64,000 nucleotides of DNA, from the NCBI GenBank assembly GCA_900471815.1, contig UICE01000002.1:260764-324763 (forward strand). Reading direction: 5' to 3'. This document shows, piece by piece, positions 41,063-50,622 of this stretch. A program made the translations under genes and the position numbers. Position 1 is the first letter of the stretch. Each line of letters starts with the position of its first letter. The notes under the pieces are model-generated. The model ran no database searches, was not told the DNA's origin, and was given only the letters and a program-made list of their open reading frames with translations. The DNA is from Hyphomicrobiales bacterium (lineage in GTDB: Bacteria > Pseudomonadota > Alphaproteobacteria > Rhizobiales > Rhizobiaceae).

Positions 41063-44000
41063 ATGAACATCTCCAATTTCTTTATTGATCGCCCGGTATT
41101 TGCGGGGGTGCTGTCCTTCATCATTTTCCTCGGCGGCCTTATCGCGCTGACGACGATGCCGGTTTCCGAATATCCGGACGTGGTTCCGCCATCCATCGTG
41201 GTGCGCGCGCAATATCCGGGCGCAAATCCGAAGGTCATCGCAGAAACAGTTGCAACGCCCATGGAAGAATCCATCAACGGCGTTGAAGGCATGCTCTATA
41301 TGGGCAGCCAGGCAACATCTGACGGCCAGTTGACGCTGACAGTGACCTTCGCTCTTGGCACCGATCCGGACAAGGCACAGCAATTGGTCCAAAATCGCGT
41401 TTCACAGGCAGAGCCTCGTCTGCCGGAAGAAGTGCGGGCGCTTGGCATCACCACGGTAAAAAGCTCGCCGGACCTGATGCTGGTGGTCAATCTGATTTCG
41501 CCAAACGATCGCTACGACATCACCTATCTGCGCAATTACGCATTGATCAACATCAAGGATCGCCTAGCCCGTATTGACGGTGTTGGCGATGTGCAGCTGT
41601 TCGGATCAGGCGATTATTCAATGCGCATCTGGCTCGATCCGCAAAAGACCGCGGAACTCGGTCTTTCCGCGACTGATGTTCTGAGCGAGATCAGAGCTCA
41701 GAACGTGCAAGCGGCAGCGGGTACGATTGGTGCTTCTCCAAATGAGAACGACGTCAATCTGCAACTCTCAGTGAATGCACAGGGACGTTTGGCCACTGAA
41801 GAAGAATTTGGCCAGATCATCGTCAAAACCGCGCCGAACGGCGCGATTACGCATTTGCGGGATATTGCGCGTATTGAACTGGGTTCAGCGCAATATTCCT
41901 TGCGTTCCCTGCTTGATAACAAATCGGCAGTGGCCGTCCCTGTATTCCAGGCTCCGGGCTCCAATGCGATCCAGATCGCCGATCAGGTTCGTGCTGCGAT
42001 GGAAGAGGCCAAGCTGACCATGCCGGAAGGCGTGGACTACAAGATCGTTTACGATACGACGCAGTTCGTTCGCGCCTCCATCGAGGCCGTTGTCCATACG
42101 CTGCTTGAAGCCGTTCTGCTGGTCGTTCTCGTGGTCATTCTGTTTTTGCAGACATGGCGCGCTTCGATCATCCCGCTTATTGCGGTGCCTGTATCGATTG
42201 TCGGTACGTTCGCTGTCATGCATCTGTTTGGTTTTTCCATCAACGCACTGAGCCTGTTTGGTCTGGTTCTGGCTATTGGTATCGTCGTCGATGACGCCAT
42301 CGTGGTGGTGGAAAATGTCGAGCGAAACATTGAAAATGGCCTCGCGCCGCGTGCCGCAACCATACAGGCCATGCGCGAAGTTTCCGGACCGATCATCGCG
42401 ATTGCACTCGTGCTGGTTGCCGTGTTCGTTCCGCTGGCTTTTATCACCGGTTTGACAGGGCAGTTTTACCGCCAATTCGCGCTGACAATTGCCATTTCAA
42501 CCGTCATTTCCGCGTTCAACTCGCTTACGCTCTCTCCTGCCCTTGCCGCCTTGCTGCTCAAAGGACATGACCAGCCGAAAGATGCTTTGACGCGGTTCAT
42601 GGACAAAACGCTGGGTTGGCTGTTCCGTGGCTTCAACTCCGTGTTTACGCGTGGTGCAAACGGCTACAGCAAGGGCGTACGCGGCGTGATTTCGCGCAAG
42701 ACTGTTATGATGGGCATTTATATCGTGCTCATTGGTGCAACAGCGCTGATGTTCCGCACTGTACCTGGCGGTTTCGTGCCGCCACAGGACAAGCAATATC
42801 TGGTTGGCTTCACGCAGCTGCCAGATGGCGCAACGCTTGACCGGACAGAATCTGTTGTCCGCCGTATCGGCGACATGGCTCTGTCAATCCCGGGTGTGGA
42901 AAGCACGATTGCCTTTCCGGGCCTATCCATCGCCGGGTTTACAAATAGCTCCAATGCCGGCGTGGTTTTCGTCTCGCTAAAACCATTTGAGGAGCGGAAA
43001 ACACCTGAGCTGAGTGCTGGCGCCATCGCCATGCAGCTCAACCAGAAGCTGGCAGGAATTCAGGAATCGTTCAGTGCGGTGTTCCCGCCTCCCCCGGTTC
43101 AGGGTCTTGGTTCTATCGGCGGCTTCAAGCTGCAGATCGAAGATCGCAATGGTCTCGGCTATGAGGCGCTGGACGGTGCAACCAAGGGATTCCTTGCCAA
43201 GGCTGCAACTGCTCCTGAATTGACCGGGCTGTTCACCAGTTTTCAGATCAACGTGCCACAGCTTTACGCCGATGTTGACCGCGCCAAGGCGCGCCAGCTC
43301 AACGTATCCCTGCCGGAGATTTTCAATACGCTGCAAATCTATCTGGGTTCGGTTTACGTCAATGACTTCAACAAGTTCGGACGCACCTACTCCGTCCGCA
43401 TGCAGGCGGAGTCGAATTTCCGGGCCAAAGCAGAGGATATTGGCGATCTGAAAGTTCGCTCCGGCTCAGGAGAAATGATCCCGCTTTCGGCGCTGATCAA
43501 GGTAACGTCAACAGCCGGACCAGACCGCGCCCAGCGCTATAATGGCTTCCTTGCTGCCGATGTAAACGGCAATGCTGCGCCGGGATTCTCTTCCGGTCAG
43601 GCTCGCGCCGCCGTGGAGAAGATCGCAGCAGAAACATTGCCCGCAGGTATTGGCTTTGAATGGACAGAACTGACCTATCAGGAAATTATTGCGGGTAATT
43701 CTGCCTATCTGATCTTCCCGCTATCGATCCTCCTGGTCTTCCTGGTTCTTGCCGCCCAGTATGAAAGCCTCTCCCTGCCGCTTTCGATCATCATGATCGT
43801 GCCGCTTGGACTGCTTGCCGCTCTTAGCGGTGTCTGGCTGACGGGTGGGGACAATAATGTCTTCACACAGATCGGGTTGATCGTGCTTGTGGGGCTATCG
43901 GCCAAGAACGCCATCCTGATCGTGGAATTTGCACGCGAACTGGAATTTGCCGGATCGACACCGTTCAAGGCGGTGATCGAGGCAAGCAGATTGCGTTTGC

Positions 44001-44281
44001 GCCCCATCCTGATGACCTCGCTGGCATTCATCATGGGTGTCGTCCCTCTGGTCACTTCCACAGGAGCGGGCGCGGAAATGCGCAGCGCGATGGGCGTGGC
44101 CGTGTTTGCCGGGATGATCGGTGTGACGCTGTTCGGCCTTTTCCTCACGCCGGTATTCTATGTTCTTGTTCGTGCGATGACGGGCAACCGTCCGCTCAAG
44201 AGCCATCACGCCAGCACCTTCGAAGGCGACTCCAGCCACGATTCGGGCGCAATTGCGCCTGCAGCAACCCCGGCTGAGTAA
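41063..44281 (+). CDS. bepE: BepE, HAE1-type RND multidrug efflux transporter
   Basis: Proton-driven inner-membrane pump of 1,072 aa, the standard length of AcrB relatives. It opens with NISNFFIDRPVFAGVLSFIIFLGGLIAL (first membrane helix) and shows twelve predicted helices in two sets of six, with large periplasmic loops after helices 1 and 7. The proton relay acids are in GLVLAIGIVVDDAIVVVENVERN. The second half starts again near 545 (SRKTVMMGIYIVLIGATALMF). It exports drugs, detergents or bile-like compounds together with BepD. It is the second gene of the BepR-controlled operon. Confidence 0.93.
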   Translation: MNISNFFIDRPVFAGVLSFIIFLGGLIALTTMPVSEYPDVVPPSIVVRAQYPGANPKVIAETVATPMEESINGVEGMLYMGSQATSDGQLTLTVTFALGTDPDKAQQLVQNRVSQAEPRLPEEVRALGITTVKSSPDLMLVVNLISPNDRYDITYLRNYALINIKDRLARIDGVGDVQLFGSGDYSMRIWLDPQKTAELGLSATDVLSEIRAQNVQAAAGTIGASPNENDVNLQLSVNAQGRLATEEEFGQIIVKTAPNGAITHLRDIARIELGSAQYSLRSLLDNKSAVAVPVFQAPGSNAIQIADQVRAAMEEAKLTMPEGVDYKIVYDTTQFVRASIEAVVHTLLEAVLLVVLVVILFLQTWRASIIPLIAVPVSIVGTFAVMHLFGFSINALSLFGLVLAIGIVVDDAIVVVENVERNIENGLAPRAATIQAMREVSGPIIAIALVLVAVFVPLAFITGLTGQFYRQFALTIAISTVISAFNSLTLSPALAALLLKGHDQPKDALTRFMDKTLGWLFRGFNSVFTRGANGYSKGVRGVISRKTVMMGIYIVLIGATALMFRTVPGGFVPPQDKQYLVGFTQLPDGATLDRTESVVRRIGDMALSIPGVESTIAFPGLSIAGFTNSSNAGVVFVSLKPFEERKTPELSAGAIAMQLNQKLAGIQESFSAVFPPPPVQGLGSIGGFKLQIEDRNGLGYEALDGATKGFLAKAATAPELTGLFTSFQINVPQLYADVDRAKARQLNVSLPEIFNTLQIYLGSVYVNDFNKFGRTYSVRMQAESNFRAKAEDIGDLKVRSGSGEMIPLSALIKVTSTAGPDRAQRYNGFLAADVNGNAAPGFSSGQARAAVEKIAAETLPAGIGFEWTELTYQEIIAGNSAYLIFPLSILLVFLVLAAQYESLSLPLSIIMIVPLGLLAALSGVWLTGGDNNVFTQIGLIVLVGLSAKNAILIVEFARELEFAGSTPFKAVIEASRLRLRPILMTSLAFIMGVVPLVTSTGAGAEMRSAMGVAVFAGMIGVTLFGLFLTPVFYVLVRAMTGNRPLKSHHASTFEGDSSHDSGAIAPAATPAE

Positions 44282-44524
44282 CAAAATATACGGTGGCGCA
44301 GATAAATTTATTTGCTTGCGCCACTTCCTCTAAGCCTTTGGAATGACGGTCTTTATTCAACCGAAGTTTTTATCGAGGCCACGAGACAGCTGCTGGAATT
44401 CGTTTTTGTGCGCTTTTAGGGGTGACAAAAGATTTCAGGATGTTACAGTCTTGTGACCATGCCGATGTTCGGCCCTAACGATCATGACTTCAGTATTTTG
44501 AGGCCATCAAATCGGGAGATGCAC

Positions 44525-44644
44525 ATGACAAGCGCTGCCAATGACAACCGCAAAATCAGTGACGGTTTTATTCCTCTGGTTACATTTCTGGTGGTTACTC
44601 AAGTAGCTGCCACCGTTCTTCTAGCTTTGCCAAATTGGTATTGA
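44525..44644 (+). CDS. Tiny single-pass membrane protein, 39 aa
   Basis: The peptide begins MTSAANDNRKISDGF and continues as one hydrophobic helix (FIPLVTFLVVTQVAATVLLAL) ending PNWY. GGGAG seven bases ahead of ATG 44525 is a good ribosome site; longer in-frame starts at 44453 and 44519 exist. It is followed without gap by another tiny membrane ORF. It lies 243 bp after bepE. Function is unknown; small single-helix proteins often tune large membrane complexes. Confidence 0.5.
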   Translation: MTSAANDNRKISDGFIPLVTFLVVTQVAATVLLALPNWY

Positions 44645-44736
44645 AACCTCAAACCACTGCATCGAGTTTTTCGCTTCTGCCAGTAATGGCAGGGGCGATT
44701 GTCATTTTGATGATTATTGGCCTGCTATTTGTGTAG
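44641..44736 (+). CDS. Tiny single-pass membrane protein, 31 aa, overlapping start
   Basis: A TTG at 44641 overlaps the TGA of the previous ORF (TTGA), a typical coupling junction. The product starts MKPQTTASSFSLLPVMAG and ends in AIVILMIIGLLFV, one membrane helix. It is short and uses TTG, so it may be chance; the coupling and clean hydrophobic profile are the support. Confidence 0.35.
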   Translation: MKPQTTASSFSLLPVMAGAIVILMIIGLLFV

Positions 44737-44852
44737 AGCCCTTACCGCGATTGCTGTTCCAGTCTGGCACGACCTCTGATCGCTATTCGTTTCCCTAACA
44801 CAATGATATAAATCTACTGCAAGAATGACTGCCATTTGCAGTGGAGGATATT

Positions 44853-45116
44853 ATGAGATTGTTGATTGGATCGGCACTGCTCGCCGCATTTGTGATAACC
44901 GGTTGTACCACGATGACACCTGAAGAGCGCCGTGCAATCGATAGCCAAACCTGTTCATCTTATGGATTCAAGCGCGGCGGAGATGGCTTTGCCTCCTGCC
45001 TGCTCAATCTGGAACTGGATCGTCGCGCTGCATCACGCGCTCAGTTTGACGAGATGCGTTTCAATAATCCGCCTATCATCTTCTATGGCAATAGATATCA
45101 TCGTAGGTGGCGATAA
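44853..45116 (+). CDS. Small lipoprotein, 87 aa
   Basis: Signal peptide MRLLIGSALLAAFVITGC with lipobox ITGC makes this an outer- or inner-membrane lipoprotein. The mature part has TMTPEERRAIDSQTCSSYGFKRGGDGFASCLLNLELDRR, a pattern common to many short rhizobial lipoproteins with two conserved cysteines that probably pair. A GGAGG ribosome site precedes ATG 44853. A bidirectional hairpin follows its stop. The function is unknown. Confidence 0.75.
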   Translation: MRLLIGSALLAAFVITGCTTMTPEERRAIDSQTCSSYGFKRGGDGFASCLLNLELDRRAASRAQFDEMRFNNPPIIFYGNRYHRRWR

Positions 45117-45118
45117 AA

Positions 45119-45150
45119 AGCGCCGCCGGAACTAACCGGCGACGCTTCTC
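45119..45150. terminator. Bidirectional terminator between convergent genes
   Basis: AGCG-C-CGCCGG (45119-45129) pairs with CCGGCG-A-CGCT around an AACTAA loop, with A's before and CTTCTCTCT after. It starts 2 bp after the lipoprotein stop and lies between two convergent genes. Confidence 0.65.
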
Positions 45151-45170
45151 TCTCCCACTAAAATCGAGCC

Positions 45171-45689
45171 TTAACGCACCCAGACAACCCGGCGCGTTTC
45201 TCTTTCGACCAATGCCGGACGGTCATCCACATAGATATAAGAGTAACGAGGCTGATCCGGCACTTCAACGAGCGGAACGTCAGCAGGGACAACCACACCT
45301 GTTGTCAGCTCACCTTCGATGACAACCGGATCACTTGGATGTTTTTCGACATAGGTGATTACCTCGTCCGGAAATGCGCTACCAGCGCTTGGGCCGCCTG
45401 CATCAGACAAATATACGACACGGCGGTCGTTCATCGACACGATGACGGGGCGACCTTCCACATAAATATAGCCATAGCCCGGACTTTCAGGAATTTCCCT
45501 GACTACAACATCTTCCGGCACAACATAGCCTTGTGACAGTTCATCATCGATCACGACAGGATCGGACGGGTTGGCAATCACATAGTCCCGTGCACTTTGT
45601 GGAACTTCAACAACCACTGTGTCCTGCGCAAATGTGAGACCGGAAGTGGCAAACAACGCCGCTGCGGTCAGTACAAGAATCTTTTTCAT
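45171..45689 (-). CDS. Secreted DUF1236 protein with two repeats
   Basis: Periplasmic or surface protein of 172 aa. A cleaved signal peptide (ending TFA-QD near 22) precedes two copies of the DUF1236 unit, each with the pattern VPQSARDYV...SDPVVIDDELSQGYVVPEDV and a following Y-x-YIYV-x-x-RPVIV strand. The second copy (about 105-170) is VITYVEKHPSDPVVIEGELTTGVVVP. DUF1236 is frequent in Rhizobiales; its role is not established. It is monocistronic with its own promoter to the right of 45,700. Confidence 0.85.
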   Translation of the reverse strand: MKKILVLTAAALFATSGLTFAQDTVVVEVPQSARDYVIANPSDPVVIDDELSQGYVVPEDVVVREIPESPGYGYIYVEGRPVIVSMNDRRVVYLSDAGGPSAGSAFPDEVITYVEKHPSDPVVIEGELTTGVVVPADVPLVEVPDQPRYSYIYVDDRPALVERETRRVVWVR

Positions 45690-45900
45690 TTCGTGGCCTC
45701 TCTGTTATCTTCATTGTCCCACTGGCTGCAAAACCTTGAAGAGACAGATTTGGTTCCAAATTTGCGGCACACGTCGTGCGACAGGCTGAAACATAAGCAT
45801 GCCAAACAGATGTCGGCACAACGAAAAAATTAGCGGATTTCCTGGGATTTCAGGTTAAGTTTTGCTGGTTTAGCTCAGGAAAACTGCTATCGCTTTGCTT

Positions 45901-47001
45901 ATGAACCCGAAGCTCGTTCCCCTCATAGATTCACTGCCCTCAACAGTGCCCTTTGTTGGGCCGGAAGCGCTTGAGCGCAAACGCAACGGCCTGTTTCGCG
46001 CTCGTCTCGGGGCGAATGAAAATGGCTTTGGCCCTGCCCCATCCGTCATCGCTGCCATACAGAAACATGCCGCCGAGTCCTGGAAATATGCTGATCCGGA
46101 AAACTTCGACCTGAAGCATGCATTGGCAAGTCATCTGCATGTTGCCCCCTCCAATATTGTCGCGGGCGAAGGCGTTGATACTTTGCTCGGGCTGGCTGTT
46201 CGTCAATATGTCAGCGAGGGTACCCCCGTGGTAACGTCGCTGGGTGCCTATCCTACGTTCAATTTCCATGTGGCTGGATTTGGCGGGCGCTTGATAACTG
46301 TTCCCTATCGCGACGATAGAGAAGATTTGAGCGCGCTTCTCGATGCAGTAAAGCGCGAGAATGCGCCGCTCGTCTATTTTTCCAATCCCGACAATCCCAT
46401 GGGGACCTGGTGGGACGCAGAAGACGTTGAACGTTTCATAGATGCACTCCCGCCAACGACAATGCTTATCCTCGACGAAGCCTATGGCGAGACTGCTCCT
46501 GCCAGTTCCAAACCCGCAATTGATATATCGCGGAGCAATGTTTTGCGGATGCGCACCTTTTCCAAGGCCTATGGTCTTGCTGGCATGCGCTGTGGCTATG
46601 CTATCGGCGCGCAACAGCAAATCACTGCTTTTGACAAAATCCGCAATCATTTCGGCATGAACAAGCTGACTCAGATTGCAGCGCTTGCAGCGCTCAAAGA
46701 TCAGGATTATCTGCGACAGGTCGTGGGCAAGATCATAGCGGCAAGAGACCGGATAAGCGCAATAGCCGAAGCGAACGGATTGAAGGCCATCCCGTCAGCC
46801 ACCAATTTCGTTACCATTGATTGCGGAAAAGATGGGGCTTACGCACTTTCCGTATTGAACGGACTGATCGAACGGGATGTCTTCGTGCGCAAACCAATGG
46901 CACCGGGGCTTGACCGTTGCATCAGGGTCAGCGTCGGTCTTGATGCTGAACTCAATATATTCGAGCAGCAATTGCCGCTGGCATTGCAAGCCGCAAGCTA
47001 G
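45901..47001 (+). CDS. PLP-dependent aminotransferase, HisC-like class I/II
   Basis: Cytosolic fold-type I aminotransferase of 366 aa, closest in pattern to histidinol-phosphate aminotransferase-like enzymes. It has ARLGANENGFGPAPSVIAAI at the start, VYFSNPDNPMGTWWD around the cofactor pocket, ILDEAYGE with the PLP-nitrogen Asp, and TFSKAYGLAGMRCGYAIG with the Schiff-base lysine. Substrate could be an aromatic or phosphorylated imidazole amino acid, and this paralogue is not within a his operon. ATG 45901 is preferred over TTG 45895. Confidence 0.88.
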   Translation: MNPKLVPLIDSLPSTVPFVGPEALERKRNGLFRARLGANENGFGPAPSVIAAIQKHAAESWKYADPENFDLKHALASHLHVAPSNIVAGEGVDTLLGLAVRQYVSEGTPVVTSLGAYPTFNFHVAGFGGRLITVPYRDDREDLSALLDAVKRENAPLVYFSNPDNPMGTWWDAEDVERFIDALPPTTMLILDEAYGETAPASSKPAIDISRSNVLRMRTFSKAYGLAGMRCGYAIGAQQQITAFDKIRNHFGMNKLTQIAALAALKDQDYLRQVVGKIIAARDRISAIAEANGLKAIPSATNFVTIDCGKDGAYALSVLNGLIERDVFVRKPMAPGLDRCIRVSVGLDAELNIFEQQLPLALQAAS

Positions 47002-47015
47002 ACAGGGAGAAGAGC

Positions 47016-47381
47016 GTGGAAATAAATCGGGGTTTTGTGGGTTTGGGCGGCCTGTTCGGCGCGGCGGGCATTGCCGCCTATGCAGCGGCGGCCCACAGCA
47101 CCAGCGGCCATATGGCAACTATTGCGCCGATCCTTTTGATCCATGCACCGGCATTTCTGTCGCTCTCTTTGCTCGGAAAGCTCAGCCGCGCTTCTTATTT
47201 AGGTGGACTAATCCTGATTTTGGGGCTGCTTTTCTTCATCGGCGATCTGGTTTCCCGGGATTTGAACGGAGACAGGCTGTTTGCCTTTGCCGCACCGCTT
47301 GGAGGCTCGCTGCTTATCCTTGGCTGGATCGTGGTGGCCGCAACAGTCTTCAAGGCGCTGGATTTCAAGTCACCGCGCTAA
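47016..47381 (+). CDS. DUF423-family membrane protein
   Basis: A 121-aa integral membrane protein with four predicted helices. It has the family pattern GLGGLFGAAGIAAYAAAAH, then HAPAFLSLSLLG, LGGLILILGLLFFIGDLV and APLGGSLLILGWIVVAA. DUF423 (YgdD-like) proteins are widespread and of unknown role. It follows the aminotransferase after 14 bp and is probably in its operon. Confidence 0.8.
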   Translation: MEINRGFVGLGGLFGAAGIAAYAAAAHSTSGHMATIAPILLIHAPAFLSLSLLGKLSRASYLGGLILILGLLFFIGDLVSRDLNGDRLFAFAAPLGGSLLILGWIVVAATVFKALDFKSPR

Positions 47382-47431
47382 CGCTCAAACACGCAACGCC
47401 AGCCCTATCCGCGAATACGTTACGATCTACG

Positions 47432-48028
47432 TCAAAAAATCGCAGCAATAATGGCTGGCCAGTTGTTGATAATCGCGATCGAACCAACTGCTATGGCAAG
47501 CATACTGGCAAGTTTACCAGTGGTAGGGAGGCTTTCAACACGCCCGCGTAATTCTCCCCACTCCTGGGCAGACGGCAGACTATCGACTTTTGCTGAAAGC
47601 TCACCAAAGGCTATTGCCGAGGGGAGCGCATCAACTTTGGCTTTGAGATATGCCATGTCAATTCTGAAACTGGTAAAATCGCCTTTCAGACCACCAACAT
47701 CATCTTTGAGCCCTGAAAAATCGTTTTTCAGACCAGTTACATCACTTTTCAGACCGGTTACATCACTTTTAAGGCTGGAAACATCGATTTTAAGACTGGA
47801 AACATCGCTTTTCAGGCCGGAAACATCGCTTTTCAGTCCAGCCACATCGCTCTTTAAAACGATAACATCGCTCCTCAAATCTGAAACATCCCGGATGACG
47901 GTGTCGAGCTTGCGATCCGTCTTCTCAAATGATTTTTCCAGAAATGCGACACGTGTTTCCATGCCATGGAATGTGCCACCACCATCGCCGGACTTCAAGC
48001 GACCTAAACGTGCAGCAGATTGAGTCAT
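47432..48028 (-). CDS. Tail-anchored coiled-coil protein with heptad repeats
   Basis: A 198-aa protein whose middle (about 44-118) is about ten consecutive seven-residue repeats of the type LKSDVSG, LKIDVSS, LKNDFSG. The DNA is a tandem 21-bp repeat of drifting copies (about 47,690-47,900). The repeats predict a long parallel coiled coil. A C-terminal hydrophobic stretch ASMLAIAVGSIAIINNW suggests a membrane anchor with the coil in the cytosol. The stop of the upstream gene overlaps its ATG (ATGA, 48025-48028), so they are co-translated. The function is unknown. Confidence 0.8.
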   Translation of the reverse strand: MTQSAARLGRLKSGDGGGTFHGMETRVAFLEKSFEKTDRKLDTVIRDVSDLRSDVIVLKSDVAGLKSDVSGLKSDVSSLKIDVSSLKSDVTGLKSDVTGLKNDFSGLKDDVGGLKGDFTSFRIDMAYLKAKVDALPSAIAFGELSAKVDSLPSAQEWGELRGRVESLPTTGKLASMLAIAVGSIAIINNWPAIIAAIF

Positions 48029-48507
48029 GGCTTGGCGATTTTCAATCTGTCATTGCACTGCTTGTAGTAACCACCACCCTTTTCAATCCAGCTTGTTCCG
48101 CCGAGCGTATTGGCGGCTTTGTTTGCACGGTATTGCTCCAGGCATGTATGCATTCGCGCCTTTGCCGGCTTTTCACTGGCAAATTTGGCGGATATGGTGG
48201 CCGGGAAATTTATCTCGCCAGACACTGCTTCGGCTTTCTTTTCAGCTTTTGCTGGCTTTTCTTCCGCAACCCTCTTTGAATTTTTGTCCGTCGTTGCGGC
48301 GGCATCTTCATTCGAAGATTTCAAGCACTGGGCCTTGCGGAATTCGCTCCACGATACGCCCTCCGCCTCGCCAGCGCTTTGCGCCGCCTTATACTTGACG
48401 CTGCATTCTTTCATTGTGATCGCACTTGCAGGCGAAGCGAGAATAAGGGAGGCAAGTGCCGTGGCCGAAATGGCTATGACACCACGAGAAAGGCGCGCAT
48501 TTATCAT
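48025..48507 (-). CDS. Exported PsiF-like small protein
   Basis: A 160-aa secreted protein with signal peptide ending ASPASA near residue 29. The mature chain has two Cys-containing helical segments: ITMKECSVKYKAAQSAGEAEGVSWSEFRKAQC, and RMHTCLEQYRANKAANTLGGTSWIEKGGGYYKQC, the repeated C-x(4-6)-Y-x-A pattern resembling phosphate-starvation PsiF-like proteins. A Lys/Ala/Glu-rich linker joins them. It is first of a two-gene operon with the coiled-coil protein. Confidence 0.7.
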   Translation of the reverse strand: MINARLSRGVIAISATALASLILASPASAITMKECSVKYKAAQSAGEAEGVSWSEFRKAQCLKSSNEDAAATTDKNSKRVAEEKPAKAEKKAEAVSGEINFPATISAKFASEKPAKARMHTCLEQYRANKAANTLGGTSWIEKGGGYYKQCNDRLKIAKP

Positions 48508-48610
48508 TAAAAATCAACTCTCTGGAAATGAGGTTTCGTTCGCAATGAGTCCAATCCTATATGCATCAATGCGCCTTCTCCAATTGGACGAAGGTCTAAC
48601 ATGCCCCTTG

Positions 48611-48638
48611 AATTAATTGAACGTTCGTTTTATTAATT
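48611..48638. promoter_or_regulatory. Candidate TetR operator before the isovalerate cluster
   Basis: An imperfect dyad with outer arms AATTAAT/ATTAATT and a GAACGTTC core (48619-48626) lies 4 bp before the TetR start codon. It is a plausible autoregulatory site and also within the AT-rich promoter. Evidence is symmetry and position only. Confidence 0.5.
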
Positions 48639-48642
48639 CACC

Positions 48643-49299
48643 ATGGCACGCACGACCGGATCAGATGGAGAGAAAACCCGCAACGCTATTGATGCCGCAG
48701 CCAAACGCCTGATAGCACGTATTGGCTATGAGGCCATGTCAATGCGCCAGCTGGCGGAAGAAGTGGGCGTTCAACCTGCCGCCTTCTACCGTTATTATCC
48801 CAACAAGCAGGAATTGCTCTTTTCAGTGATGCGGGATCATATGGAGCGGCTGCTGGGCGCATGGCAGCAGGAAAACGGAAAGGCGCAAGGAGTGCGCGAG
48901 CGTTTTGCCGCCTTTATCCGCTTCCATATCCAGTACCATGTGGAGCGCCGCGACGATGTTCACATCGCCAATATGGAACTGCGCAGCCTTTCCGCCGATA
49001 ATCTTGCAATAATTGTCAAGCTCCGCTCCACCTATGAAGGCAGTCTGCGTGATATTCTGGATGAAGGGATTGAGGCAGGCGCGTTTGACATTGCCGATAT
49101 AGCGCTGACTACACGGGCGATCATCGCCATGACCACGGGTGTCAATGTCTGGTTTCGTGCCGATGACCGGCTGACGGCCAGCGAAGTTGCCGAAAATTAT
49201 GTCGAATTGGGATTGCGCCTTGTTGGTGCCAAGAAGATCGAAACAATCGCAAAGGGAGGACGTGATGTACCAGTCGGGCCTAAAATTCGGAGTTTCTGA
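48643..49299 (+). CDS. TetR-family regulator of the leucine/isovalerate cluster
   Basis: A 218-aa repressor. The N-terminal HTH is evident ([51 protein letters not shown]), and residues 75-205 form a ligand domain of the type found in regulators of acyl-CoA metabolism ([26 protein letters not shown]). It overlaps the ivd start by 35 bp, so it is the leading gene of the ivd-mccB-mccA cluster and probably senses a branched acyl-CoA such as isovaleryl-CoA. Confidence 0.85.
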   Translation: MARTTGSDGEKTRNAIDAAAKRLIARIGYEAMSMRQLAEEVGVQPAAFYRYYPNKQELLFSVMRDHMERLLGAWQQENGKAQGVRERFAAFIRFHIQYHVERRDDVHIANMELRSLSADNLAIIVKLRSTYEGSLRDILDEGIEAGAFDIADIALTTRAIIAMTTGVNVWFRADDRLTASEVAENYVELGLRLVGAKKIETIAKGGRDVPVGPKIRSF

Positions 49300-50428
49300 C
49301 GAGATCGAAGCATTGCGCGAGACTGTGCAGCGGTTTGCGCAAGCAAAGGTCGCGCCTTTGGCGGAAGAAACGGATAAGAGCAACCAGTTTCCAATGCATC
49401 TTTGGCAGGAGATGGGTGCGCTTGGTCTGCTTGGGATGACGGCTGACCCGGATTTCGGTGGCTCGGGTCTTGGCTATCTGGCCCATGCCATTGCCATGGA
49501 AGAAATTTCCCGCGCATCAGCTTCAATTGGCCTGTCCTATGGTGCTCATTCCAACCTTTGCGTCAATCAGATCAATCGTTGGGGCACCGCTGAGCAGAAA
49601 GAGCGATATCTGCCAAAGCTGTGCTCCGGCGAGCATGTGGGCGCGCTGGCCATGTCCGAACCCGGTGCTGGCTCGGATGTGGTTTCAATGAAGCTGCGCG
49701 CCGACAAAAAGAATGACCGCTATGTGCTGAACGGCAATAAAATGTGGATCACCAATGGTCCAGACGCAAATACGCTTGTCGTCTATGCCAAGACTGATCC
49801 TTCTGCCGGCTCGCGCGGCATGACCGCCTTTCTGATTGAAAAAGGCTTCAAGGGATTTTCGACGGCACAAAAGCTCGACAAGCTGGGTATGCGCGGCTCC
49901 AATACCTGCGAACTGGTGTTCGAGGATTGCGAAGTGCCGTTTGAAAACGTGCTCGGCGAAGAGGGCAAGGGCGTGAAAATCCTGATGTCCGGCCTTGATT
50001 ACGAGCGCGTTGTTCTGGCTGGTGGCCCAATCGGCATTATGGCTGCCTGTCTCGATGTGGTTGTTCCCTATGTGCATGAACGCAAGCAATTCGGCCAGCC
50101 AATTGGCGAATTCCAATTGATGCAGGGTAAGCTTGCCGACATGTACACGACAATGAACGCATCACGCGCCTATGTTTATGCGGTGGCTTCGGCTTGCGAC
50201 CGCGGCGAAACCACACGCAAGGACGCTGCCGGGTGCATCCTCTATGCAGCCGAAAAAGCAACATGGTGTGCGCTTGAGGCTATCCAGGCTCTTGGCGGCA
50301 ATGGATATATCAATGATTACCCGACCGGACGTCTGCTGCGCGATGCCAAACTCTACGAGATCGGCGCAGGCACCAGCGAAATCCGGCGCATGCTAATCGG
50401 GCGGGAGATGTTTGCCGAAAGTGCTTAA
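49265..50428 (+). CDS. ivd: Isovaleryl-CoA dehydrogenase
   Basis: FAD-dependent acyl-CoA dehydrogenase of 387 aa converting isovaleryl-CoA to 3-methylcrotonyl-CoA in leucine breakdown. The standard signatures are present: [31 protein letters not shown], and C-terminal [41 protein letters not shown]. In the latter the usual fatty-acyl position of the catalytic Glu is Gly, as in IVD, whose Glu (near 242-255) lies in [15 protein letters not shown] 49265 follows GGGAGG. Neighbouring mccB and mccA catalyse the next pathway step. Confidence 0.92.
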   Translation: MYQSGLKFGVSDEIEALRETVQRFAQAKVAPLAEETDKSNQFPMHLWQEMGALGLLGMTADPDFGGSGLGYLAHAIAMEEISRASASIGLSYGAHSNLCVNQINRWGTAEQKERYLPKLCSGEHVGALAMSEPGAGSDVVSMKLRADKKNDRYVLNGNKMWITNGPDANTLVVYAKTDPSAGSRGMTAFLIEKGFKGFSTAQKLDKLGMRGSNTCELVFEDCEVPFENVLGEEGKGVKILMSGLDYERVVLAGGPIGIMAACLDVVVPYVHERKQFGQPIGEFQLMQGKLADMYTTMNASRAYVYAVASACDRGETTRKDAAGCILYAAEKATWCALEAIQALGGNGYINDYPTGRLLRDAKLYEIGAGTSEIRRMLIGREMFAESA

Positions 50429-50622
50429 TCAATTTCGGCAATCATCATTGATCAATCAAGTATTGATATGAGGACCGGCAGAAAGAGATGATCTTATCTC
50501 AGCCATATCAATTGAACCATTCCGGACACCGTCTGGAATATGCTCCGTTCAGCGTTTATTTTGCTGGGCGGAAGACTATATTTTTTCGCTTTTTATTACC
50601 TATTTTCAGATCGGAATTTTTC

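Noticed and set aside
47690-47900. Possible CRISPR or minisatellite array (21-bp repeats)
   Set aside because: Repeats are contiguous, drift in sequence, keep the reading frame and encode heptads; there are no spacers and no cas genes.
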